From positions 1 to 33,836 of the forward strand of contig JAGHTC010000079.1 in assembly GCA_018065465.1 (NCBI GenBank): a stretch of 33,836 nt of DNA, in the 5' to 3' direction. Source of the DNA: Candidatus Ruminococcus equi (GTDB taxonomy: Bacteria; Bacillota; Clostridia; Oscillospirales; Acutalibacteraceae). Shown here piece after piece: positions 18,201 through 25,420 of the stretch. The stretch's first letter is position 1; each line of letters starts with the position of its first letter. Made by a program: the position numbers and the translations under genes. The notes beneath the pieces were generated by a model. That model saw only the letters and a program-made list of their open reading frames with translations. It did not search any database and was not told the origin of the DNA.

Positions 18201-19213
18201 GTTCCGACTCTTGTGCCACTGCTGTTATACCAGCCATCGAAATCATAACTGTCTGATTTGCTGGAATATTCGAGTTTTACTGTAGAAGATTTCGCAAAGT
18301 TTGCTTGTGCGGTATACGAAGAGCCTTTCGTTGCAGTTGCTGATTGAGTAGTGCTTGTAGTGTTACCGTTAACTTGGTAACCGCTGATTTTTACCGTTGC
18401 CGGAGCATTACTGCTTGAATACGTGCCGGTGGAGGATGTGCGTGCCTGAGTAGTGCAGGTCTGTTGCTTGTTGAAATAACTGTAGCCATTGGATACATAG
18501 TCAAAAGTAAGTGTACAGTTATTTGTAGAGCTTGCACCCTTTGCCTGGAAGAATCCATTGTAGTTACCGCTAACTTTTACTACATTAGTATAGTGAGTAG
18601 CGTATCCTTTACGACTGGATGGCGAGTTACCTTCACTTCCCCAACCTGATGAGCCTACACCGATAACACAAAACTCTGTACATCCGCCCCACGAGAGACC
18701 GGAATAGCCGTAAAGATTTGTATTCGGGATTTTTGTTAACTGATAGGTCGATGAATATGAACTGTGACCAATCATAAGCATAATTCGGTTATCGTTCCAG
18801 TTGGTATTTGTATTGTCAAAGATAAACGATACATTGCTAAAATCGTAGCCTGTGCCTGCTATATCGGCATTTGCACCGACAGAGGAGATATCTGCATCTT
18901 TGTTGTCTTTTTCGATTTTTGCGGTACGGATAGAGCCTATCAGCGAGCCACCAGAGGCTGTATCGTCTTTTGCGGTAGCAAAATATGCTGCGAAGGTAGT
19001 GGAAATGAAACCGAAAACGAGCATAATCAACATTGCGAAAATCAAAGTTTTCTTAGGGATAACATTAAATGCGGACGGTGTTGCGTCTTTTGATTTAGTT
19101 TCTCTTTGAGAGTGCTTTAATTCTGCTTTAGAATTATCTTTTACCAATTCAGTACGCTCAAAGTGCTTATTTACAGCATGACGCATTGTACCGTTTTTTC
19201 TGTTATGTTTCAT
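15224..19213 (-). CDS. Giant surface protein with Ig-like and Listeria/Bacteroides-type repeats
   Basis: A 1329-aa protein. A cytoplasmic basic tail of about 50 residues precedes one transmembrane helix (about 53-75) ending ISTTFAAYFATA, again near the SipW-type processing pattern. Then follow a beta-rich module (FIFDNTNTNWNDN... at about 108-250), repeats with the F-x-G-W and Y-x-A-Y-Y words of InlB/Listeria-Bacteroides repeats (about 310-520), several Ig-like domains (SVTVTPTSKQITLGESVTLT and similar, about 520-1060) and a C-terminal carbohydrate-module-like domain starting SIYFKNNSGT. There is no LPXTG, dockerin or SLH anchor. The start has AAAGGTGG 7 nt before the ATG. It probably extends from the surface as an adhesin or matrix scaffold; ligand binding is inference. 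Confidence 0.8.
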   Translation of the reverse strand: MKHNRKNGTMRHAVNKHFERTELVKDNSKAELKHSQRETKSKDATPSAFNVIPKKTLIFAMLIMLVFGFISTTFAAYFATAKDDTASGGSLIGSIRTAKIEKDNKDADISSVGANADIAGTGYDFSNVSFIFDNTNTNWNDNRIMLMIGHSSYSSTYQLTKIPNTNLYGYSGLSWGGCTEFCVIGVGSSGWGSEGNSPSSRKGYATHYTNVVKVSGNYNGFFQAKGASSTNNCTLTFDYVSNGYSYFNKQQTCTTQARTSSTGTYSSSNAPATVKISGYQVNGNTTSTTQSATATKGSSYTAQANFAKSSTVKLEYSSKSDSYDFDGWYNSSGTRVGTGTSYTYTCTDDDANITARFTFKPKLTISESGGTGTATINGTSTKSAYVTSGADTTLSITAPTNYYIKSITGGSPSWTTDGKTSKSGKINITSDTTLTVTYAKPSITVTSMIRNGTTTFSQNTSSSTTYNYNQSVTLTAPFVSGYTFKGWATTKYTTDTPTYLSTSTPYSIGNVTEDKTYYAYYTKNVSVTVTPTSKQITLGESVTLTATASGGTGSYTYEYKKGTTSLSTSNPATISGSTLGVGNSTVTVTAISDGLSNSANSTITVVPNTPTISTFTYPGDYVGGDGAISPTVTTNCVNTQVLSYEITQRPTGATASDSTVNATTGAFSAVVPGTYKVKVTCIDRKTISSVNYDSAPATKEVSVAVKPVKPTLNFSYDGTYKQGGNPITPTYWYTPSYTTGTVSVTESFSCDSSSCTVNAQDGSFYSDVPGTYSVVYTVSVTVNGQTTSNSKTASVTVLPAAKYTVSFTAKSRDGYAGYADNTALNSVLSGGGDVTEGNATTLIAPEEANASSKKWYFRGFMKNGGSLTLGTKDGNNYKLDVTNVQSAQTYYAYYSTAPSATVPSYSTNVNSGDNFTLTVSNASGGSGAYYYTYSFVPYGSAENYQRSNSNTITVTKPSIGHYIFKLRIHSDEVDSTTSLRESYKQLVESQDIYVLHPSEQFTAQFTDPQGFTGDGTQGNPYRVGKDHNCTITIIPTSGGQGTYYYKFGNNAYSTTNTYTLPVSTEGVGSRNITCSMYFVDSSGVASAESSVTIYYYIYSTFAIVKGDVQRIYTDNQLSSLDIKAEAGDASSAYKVQFAISGDGVNFENKGERLSFEDIDDRLLAIFHVNDYLNDSGIAYFRAQFYENDTESGSDFVHTFIGARSTASTKSIYFKNNSGTAIDMTANRLMACFRNAGGEQSWVTMQRVSDSETFRASVPIGYSDNVIFFIMDSSKYNTDYDSITDTFYLAKSAEQSLSTPLGDGKYMFTMNSITGTTINPSSPAWAVYSN

Positions 19214-19246
19214 TTTCTCACCACCTTTCTAAATTATTTTTTAGTA

Positions 19247-21364
19247 TTATTTCTCGACTATTGTCATATAGATACCGTCTGCGGTTCTGAATGTGTAGTC
19301 GAAATATGTGCCTGTATTTCCGTAAGCTGTCCAGCGAACAGGCAAGGTTGCTATATTGTTGTTGAGAACAGTATACCAACGATAATCATCAAGACGGGTA
19401 AAGTTGTACCAAGTTTCGCCATCGTGGGTATAGCATAGTGAGGGATTGTTGTTCTCGTTTTGCATAAGCTCATATACAAGGTGTTCGGCTGTACCGTCAA
19501 CGATAACTGCGAGTGTCCAACCGCCCTCGTATGTACCGTTATCAGCGTTCTTAGCGATATAGTACTTATCAAGTCCGTCAGATGTTGAACGAGCAAAGGA
19601 GATACTTGTTCCGCCACTTTGTTCTTTTGTAAAGCCTACTTGGTTACTATCGCTTGAGCCTGCTGACTCGGGAACATAAGCATAGTGGCAAATGTGGTCA
19701 ACACGAGGCTGCATATAGTAGGAATAGTATGTATTTCCGAAGAGGGCTTCGATTTTGTATCTGTCTGTCGGAGCGATTTCGGACTCGATGAGTTCGGATG
19801 AAATATCAATAGTTGATAATGCACCCCATGAGCCGACGCCGAGTGTATTATCGCTATCGGTAAAGCCAAGAGGCTTAAATTCGTAGATATTATTGTACTT
19901 TGTGGGTGTCGGTGCATCAAATTTCAATGTTCCGGCTACATTAGGTGAATAATACGATATCCTTGAACAGTAATAGAAATACAAATTGCTGTGGACAAAG
20001 TTTTCGGGAACTTCTGCCGACCAACGCTGCCCATCACTATCATATTTCAATGTGGCTGTTTGTCTGTTTGCGTTTGTTCCGCCGGGGTTACAATATATAT
20101 CAACATCGCTCATCGGTATCTTTGTTTCTATACCCGATGACTGGTCGTTGTAGTCGGATGTTGAATAGTATGTCAGATACTGCGGGTCAAAGTAGATATT
20201 AGTCGAACCGCCCCAAGTACCTAAAACATAATAATTTGCGGCTTTAGTGACACTCAATGGCTTGAAGGTAACACCGTTTTCATCGGTTTGTGGAGTTCCG
20301 TTGCAATATGCATCATAGGTTTTGCCACCATATGTTTGCCTGAAATATGCATTGTCCAAAGATACTGTGTCAAGGTCAAGACCTGTATTATTTTCAAATC
20401 TGTTATTAACAGATGACCACGCTAAATCGATACTGGTAGGAGTACCATTTTCTATACCATGCAGATATAAAGTGTTGGATGTATCAAAAATACCTTTTGA
20501 GTTATCAACGTAAATAGGGGTTTTTATCGCAGTAGGAGTAGCAGTAAATCTCTTGAATTTAATGTCAACTTCTATGTTGGAAGAAAAGACAGTTTCCTGT
20601 TCTTCAGGGGTCAAAGTGCCTAGATACTTTTCTTCGAGCCAGACACGAACTGTGACACCTGTTGTTGTATTCGCATTTACACGGAAAGCCTGGGTACCGA
20701 GAGAACCGCTGACAGCTGTAATTGACTTTGGTGAACAGGTTTGCGTTCCGCCATTAACATCAACAACACCGACAGATGATTGATACTCGCCTGCATTTGC
20801 ATAGATATTGGGTTTAGCTGTTCCATTTACATCAACAGAAAAGCGGAACGCCTTTTCAACACGTGATTTCAATGTTGAATCTTCTATATCGGAAGTAAAC
20901 GGAGAAGCATTTTCAAAGCCGTAGTAAACCGTGCTGCTTGAAGTATTGTTGAATCTAAAATCCAAAGTACGGTAACTTGTGTTATAGTCGGTGGTGTCGC
21001 CTGCTCTATACGGAGTTCCTATTGCCGTCTTTTGGCTGTTAGCCTTTGGCATAAAGAACGTTTTGCCGTCTGCGGAAGATACCAAAGAATATTTGAAATC
21101 ACGCGACTGGCGGAAAAAGGCACTGAGGTCAACATAGCCTGTTTCACTGTTCTTAAAATCAATTTGATAATTAAGTTCATCTGCTATTTCGAGGTTTTCA
21201 TTCTCTCTTGTGAGAATTTCGAGAGAAGATGAGGACTCAATCCACGAAAATGTGGTAAATGTTAAGAGAATTAAACATTCGATGAGTGCCACAATCGAGA
21301 TGAGAATATGGCTCAAATATGTATTGACAAAACGAGCCTTTTGCTTTGAGCGTTTTTTATTCAA
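19247..21364 (-). CDS. Large TasA-like surface protein with carbohydrate-module-like repeats
   Basis: About 705 aa. The N-terminal helix (about 16-42) ends LTFTTFSWIESSSS. The first ~280 residues look TasA/CalY-like (TLDFRFNNTSSSTVYYGF, then VTVRVWLEEKY, EVDIKFK). After them come modules beginning TPIYVDNSKGIFDTSNTLYL and TNIYFDPQYLTYYSTSDYN with LYFYYCSRISYYS, resembling the I-Y-F-x-N strands of starch-binding CBM26-type domains. The open frame extends to GTG/GTG codons at 21376, but the SD AAAGGTGG overlaps them; the TTG at 21364 (LNKKRSKQK) is spaced 8 nt from it, matching the neighbouring gene. It lies 40 nt after the 945-aa gene. The exact module family is uncertain. Confidence 0.75.
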   Translation of the reverse strand: MNKKRSKQKARFVNTYLSHILISIVALIECLILLTFTTFSWIESSSSLEILTRENENLEIADELNYQIDFKNSETGYVDLSAFFRQSRDFKYSLVSSADGKTFFMPKANSQKTAIGTPYRAGDTTDYNTSYRTLDFRFNNTSSSTVYYGFENASPFTSDIEDSTLKSRVEKAFRFSVDVNGTAKPNIYANAGEYQSSVGVVDVNGGTQTCSPKSITAVSGSLGTQAFRVNANTTTGVTVRVWLEEKYLGTLTPEEQETVFSSNIEVDIKFKRFTATPTAIKTPIYVDNSKGIFDTSNTLYLHGIENGTPTSIDLAWSSVNNRFENNTGLDLDTVSLDNAYFRQTYGGKTYDAYCNGTPQTDENGVTFKPLSVTKAANYYVLGTWGGSTNIYFDPQYLTYYSTSDYNDQSSGIETKIPMSDVDIYCNPGGTNANRQTATLKYDSDGQRWSAEVPENFVHSNLYFYYCSRISYYSPNVAGTLKFDAPTPTKYNNIYEFKPLGFTDSDNTLGVGSWGALSTIDISSELIESEIAPTDRYKIEALFGNTYYSYYMQPRVDHICHYAYVPESAGSSDSNQVGFTKEQSGGTSISFARSTSDGLDKYYIAKNADNGTYEGGWTLAVIVDGTAEHLVYELMQNENNNPSLCYTHDGETWYNFTRLDDYRWYTVLNNNIATLPVRWTAYGNTGTYFDYTFRTADGIYMTIVEK

Positions 21365-21404
21365 CTGTGACACCACCTTTCTGTTTAATTTAGTAAGCTA
21401 ATTA

Positions 21405-24242
21405 CTATTTGTATTTAGTTCTTTCGACTTTGTATTTATTATCCGAATCGGTACCGCCCGCGGGGTAGTACTGGTAGCCGTCTTCCAGTTTTGTGTTATC
21501 CTCCAAGGAATCGATGGTTATATCGACGGTTTGGTGACCGTTATTATTATCATTAAATACAACGCCACCGGCTGCCTTTGGAATTTGAACCTTATATATC
21601 GGTTGACCGTAGTCGTTATTCTTGACAAATGTCATAGATGTTCCGGGCCAATCGGAGCCGCCGGACCAGTAGTATGCCTTCGGTGTACCCGACCAACCTA
21701 AGTTGTTGGTAAAGTAAACAGTGATTTTTGCTGTAGGAATCGGCCAACCATCAACCTCACCCAAATTAATACTACTTGTACAGTCTGCGGTATTAAGTTG
21801 GAATCTTCTCTTTGACCTTTCAAAGTTATAGCTTGCGGTTGTGTTCCATTGACCTGAATCTTGCTCGGGATTATTCGGGTTCATTCGCTTGACTGTAAAT
21901 TCACAATTAGCATACGGTACTACTCGAGGATAGGTATCAAAACTATTATAATCTTCGCCATCTGCTGAATAAGAGACGGCGGAATCACGACGACATTGAA
22001 CATACATATTGTTACTTGAATTCTTTTCTTTGAAATGGATTCTGAAAACAGCACCACCATCATAAGGTGCGTTATCGTGATATCCTTCACCTTTATTGAT
22101 TTGCAGATACAAAATTTCGTTTCCAAAATAATCCCATCGTGAACCGTTAAACGAGTCAACTATCTGATAGCAAGTACCACCGTACGCTTTACCACTGACA
22201 ATCAAAGTATCATACTTGAGGTTTGGGTTATCGTTTGGGTCTTCAAGAGCGCTGAGATTATCCATATAGTTATAATATCTTCCGATATTCAATTTATATG
22301 TTGATGAGTTAGTTGTTAAAATAGCAGGGATAGAGAATCGGTAAACAGAGCCTCTGAAAGGTGAGCCCTTGTACTCGATATGCTGACCGCCTAAGTCATA
22401 ACGCATAGTCATAGTACCGTTATCGTTATCAAACCAAGTATTCTGCGTACCGTCAACTACACAGAATTCTGATGTTGTGTGATTACCCCACGCACCGCCA
22501 CAGGAATGGAGGTTGCTATGAGTCCATACGGTATGTGAAGTATCACCGGCAGTTGTATCGTAAAGTCCGCTGTCACCGAAGGCGGTGAAGTTGACTGTTG
22601 CGCCGATAAGATGACCGCCGGAATCATAATTCGGATCAGATATGGTGGTGCCACCATTTGTAGCAGTATACATAATGCTGTTTTTATCAACATATTTTGT
22701 ACTGCCCTGTTCCATATTGGCACATTTGCCTGCTTCCCACCAGTTCCAAACGTCGGTTTCGTCGGCAGGGTTAACACGGCGGAAAATGATGTCGTGAGTG
22801 CAAACATAGTCGGGAGCATCGCAGTACCAAAGTTCAGGATGCCTTGAGTCGTTATACATCAGATAGCCTTTTTTGTCCTGGTTATCATAGAGCATGACAA
22901 CGGGCTTGACAAGGTTACCGGTTTTTGAAACACCGGTGTTACGAACCCATGTTTCAAGGGTTCTGTCGTAGAAATTATATCTAAACAGGTTATCGGCACC
23001 TGCTTTTTCCGTAGCAAAGAGAAAATCGATTTTGATATCGCAACCGGCGTAGTTTTCGGCAACACAGCCTTTGTCGGTGCCTTCGAGCCAAACAACGAGA
23101 GAAAGTGAAACTTTCTCGCCGGCGTCGATAGTAAACATACTTCTGTCTTCTGTTTCTTCGCCTACGATTTGCTTATGGTAGAGATAGTCATCAAAAGCAC
23201 CTGCATAAGCGGGAGTTACAGCAGCGGGAACGCCTGTATTGTTATTGATTTCCAAAACGGGTTCATAGTAACGGGTAAATCCTGTGGAAGTACCCGGAGC
23301 GATAACTGCATATCCGCTCGGAGGAGTAAATCCGGATGCAGAGGCACTATAATTATAGCACTTTTTGCCACCAACAATTGTAGTTGTACCTAATGCAAAT
23401 AAATCACCGTTGTGAACATCAGAGCACTTGATATCTACTGTTTGGTTTGCAACAGTAGCGGTAGACTCTTTTCCGTTATTGATAATAAGGTTAGCATAAC
23501 TGTCATTATCAAATGTATAAGAATAAATTCCACTTTCGTTATACTTTACCATAGGAACGCCGGGCCATTCGGCATTTTTATCGGCATTTCCTTCAGTATC
23601 CATAGTCCAAAGGTAAATATAAGGCTGTGGAGCACCTGAAAAACTGTTGTCAAAATAAATAGTAAAAGGTCCATCGGTGTCGCCGGGTTCACCGTCATTT
23701 TTGTAGAAAGCAAAGCGAAGTGCTGATGAGTTCTGGGCTACGCCGTTTTTGTAAACCTCGAACTTTGATTTACTCGAAAGGTAAACGGGTATAGCCTCTT
23801 CACCGGTATTTGTAAGTGCAAAGTCGATGTTGATATACTTTGAGTTGATATCGTTAATCGTACCTTCACGGAAAGTCATTTTGTTAGTTTGAGCCATATC
23901 AGATGCAGAAGTGTTAGCTGCATTTGCAAAAGTACCGGTTGTCGGGAAGAAAATATTTCGTCCGTCGAGGGATGTTGCAGGCTCAAAGGTAAAGTTTTTG
24001 ATATAGTCATTTATATAGATTTTGCCGTCATCGGTATCGGCAAAGTCGATTTCAAGACCTGAATCGGGGTCAACTTTAATAAGGTCTGACATAGCGGTTT
24101 TGCTCACTGTTACGGCATACCACGCATAAGTACAGACGCAAATAAGCAAGGCTATCTCGATAACCGCAATAATCGGAATTAACGGAGAAACCTTGAGTTT
24201 ATTATATTTACTTTTCTTTTTTGTTTGCTTTTTGTTGTTCAT
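21405..24242 (-). CDS. TasA-like surface protein with starch-binding (CBM26-type) modules
   Basis: A 945-aa protein. A basic tail and transmembrane helix (about 20-43) end VCTYAWYAVTVSKTA. A TasA-like part follows (INIDFALTNTGEEAIPVYLS at about 137-156) and resumes at about 325-410, where VVWLEGTDKGC and CDIKIDFLF form the shared motif. Between them is a CBM26-like module (about 193-272: FTIYFDNSFSG..YIYLW..WPGVPM..NLIINNG..QTVDI). A second, better one ends the protein (about 855-930: ITVYFTNNLGW..AYYWSGG.SDWPGTSMTF..YKVQIP..QTVDITID). The middle holds aromatic-rich DIIFRRVNPADETDVWNWW. Starch binding is inferred from module resemblance. It is probably SipW-processed and surface exposed. Confidence 0.8.
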   Translation of the reverse strand: MNNKKQTKKKSKYNKLKVSPLIPIIAVIEIALLICVCTYAWYAVTVSKTAMSDLIKVDPDSGLEIDFADTDDGKIYINDYIKNFTFEPATSLDGRNIFFPTTGTFANAANTSASDMAQTNKMTFREGTINDINSKYINIDFALTNTGEEAIPVYLSSKSKFEVYKNGVAQNSSALRFAFYKNDGEPGDTDGPFTIYFDNSFSGAPQPYIYLWTMDTEGNADKNAEWPGVPMVKYNESGIYSYTFDNDSYANLIINNGKESTATVANQTVDIKCSDVHNGDLFALGTTTIVGGKKCYNYSASASGFTPPSGYAVIAPGTSTGFTRYYEPVLEINNNTGVPAAVTPAYAGAFDDYLYHKQIVGEETEDRSMFTIDAGEKVSLSLVVWLEGTDKGCVAENYAGCDIKIDFLFATEKAGADNLFRYNFYDRTLETWVRNTGVSKTGNLVKPVVMLYDNQDKKGYLMYNDSRHPELWYCDAPDYVCTHDIIFRRVNPADETDVWNWWEAGKCANMEQGSTKYVDKNSIMYTATNGGTTISDPNYDSGGHLIGATVNFTAFGDSGLYDTTAGDTSHTVWTHSNLHSCGGAWGNHTTSEFCVVDGTQNTWFDNDNGTMTMRYDLGGQHIEYKGSPFRGSVYRFSIPAILTTNSSTYKLNIGRYYNYMDNLSALEDPNDNPNLKYDTLIVSGKAYGGTCYQIVDSFNGSRWDYFGNEILYLQINKGEGYHDNAPYDGGAVFRIHFKEKNSSNNMYVQCRRDSAVSYSADGEDYNSFDTYPRVVPYANCEFTVKRMNPNNPEQDSGQWNTTASYNFERSKRRFQLNTADCTSSINLGEVDGWPIPTAKITVYFTNNLGWSGTPKAYYWSGGSDWPGTSMTFVKNNDYGQPIYKVQIPKAAGGVVFNDNNNGHQTVDITIDSLEDNTKLEDGYQYYPAGGTDSDNKYKVERTKYK

Positions 24243-24266
24243 AGTAAATATAACCTCGAATAAAAA

Positions 24267-25373
24267 TTATCCTTGTGATAAATCCATAGAAATATAATAC
24301 TGACCGCCGACAACGGCTTTCTTGGCCTCGGAATCTTCGCCCTCGGTCCAGATGAAAACTCTTACTTTTCCGTAGTAAGAATCGCCGTTTTGCAAGAAGC
24401 TTGTGCATATTGGACATTCATGAACATTTTGATCACTGGAAAGACGAACGGTTGTTGCACCATGTGTATTAGCGGAACCGATAAGGGTTTTGTTTTGTGG
24501 GAATGTAACGCTTTCAGTAGTTTCTTCTCCACCTATAGGCTTAGGCCAAAACTTATGGACATAAGTACCCCTTGAAGAATCGACATTTGTATTTAGTTTA
24601 AACGCCTTGCCGTCTTGATCAGTCTGTTCTAAGAATAAGTCCGGACGGGGAATCCAAACACAGGATGCACCATAACTATCTGCTGTATCTGGGACAAGTC
24701 TTGTTGTACAATCGTTCATTACATCTGTAAGGCTTGCACCAGTCAAATTATAAGGGTCAAACGAAACACGAAGAGAGCCCACAATAGCGTCTACAGAGAA
24801 ATTTCCCATTTCGGATTTGTCGTCTCTGCCTTGCCATGAGGAAGGTATGAGTCCGCCATCGGCAACTGCTTGTTCATGAAATGCTTTTGCAAAAGACTGG
24901 GAGGCAAGGGAGATTTCATCGCTTGTATCCGCTTTGAAAATAAAGTCGAAAACCAAATATTCTTTACCCGGAGTAGGTTCAGTATAGGAAAACGGGTCAA
25001 CTTTTACTTCTTTGTTACTGTTTTTCAAACCGGGGCGAATGATGGTATAGCCATCACTTGATAAATCCTTCGGTGACCAGTTATCGTATATACTGTATTC
25101 TTCGGCATCTTCATCCTCACCGACAATAAGATGTTTGAGATTGATAGCATCTTTTGTGAATTCGGTTGTCAAATATTCTCCTGTTTCGGAAGAATAGAAA
25201 CCGACGGCAACCTCGAAATCGGAGCCTTTTGCAGTCTTTGCAGAAAGACCTTCTGCCTGAACCGGTACCATTACATTCGAAAACCAAGCGTAGGATGAAA
25301 TGAATATCAGCAAAATTAAAGAGAGCAATATCAAAATGCCCTTGGTAATCAGCGGATGGGATTTTCTTTTCAT
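24267..25373 (-). CDS. TasA-like secreted or membrane-anchored protein, probable SipW substrate
   Basis: A 368-aa protein. An N-terminal transmembrane helix (about 8-29) ends FISSYAWFSNVMVPVQAEGL, a good SipW-cognate type signal. The body is beta-rich (YLVFDFIFKADTSDEISL at about 138-155) and holds a CxxC pair (HECPICTSF). The C terminus has VRVFIWTEGEDSEAKKA, then YYISMDLS, the same terminal strand pattern as its paralogues but with Ala for the usual Cys. SD AAAGGAG lies 8 nt before the ATG. It is encoded between the coiled-coil protein and the 945-aa protein with gaps of 47 and 24 nt. A structural subunit or anchor role is inferred. Confidence 0.75.
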   Translation of the reverse strand: MKRKSHPLITKGILILLSLILLIFISSYAWFSNVMVPVQAEGLSAKTAKGSDFEVAVGFYSSETGEYLTTEFTKDAINLKHLIVGEDEDAEEYSIYDNWSPKDLSSDGYTIIRPGLKNSNKEVKVDPFSYTEPTPGKEYLVFDFIFKADTSDEISLASQSFAKAFHEQAVADGGLIPSSWQGRDDKSEMGNFSVDAIVGSLRVSFDPYNLTGASLTDVMNDCTTRLVPDTADSYGASCVWIPRPDLFLEQTDQDGKAFKLNTNVDSSRGTYVHKFWPKPIGGEETTESVTFPQNKTLIGSANTHGATTVRLSSDQNVHECPICTSFLQNGDSYYGKVRVFIWTEGEDSEAKKAVVGGQYYISMDLSQG

Positions 25374-25420
25374 TGATATTGCTCCTTTCGTAAAAATTTT
25401 AGTTAATAAATGTGTAAAGA

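Noticed and set aside
15224..19213. Sortase-anchored adhesin
   Set aside because: The C terminus (SPAWAVYSN) has no LPXTG motif, hydrophobic segment or basic tail.
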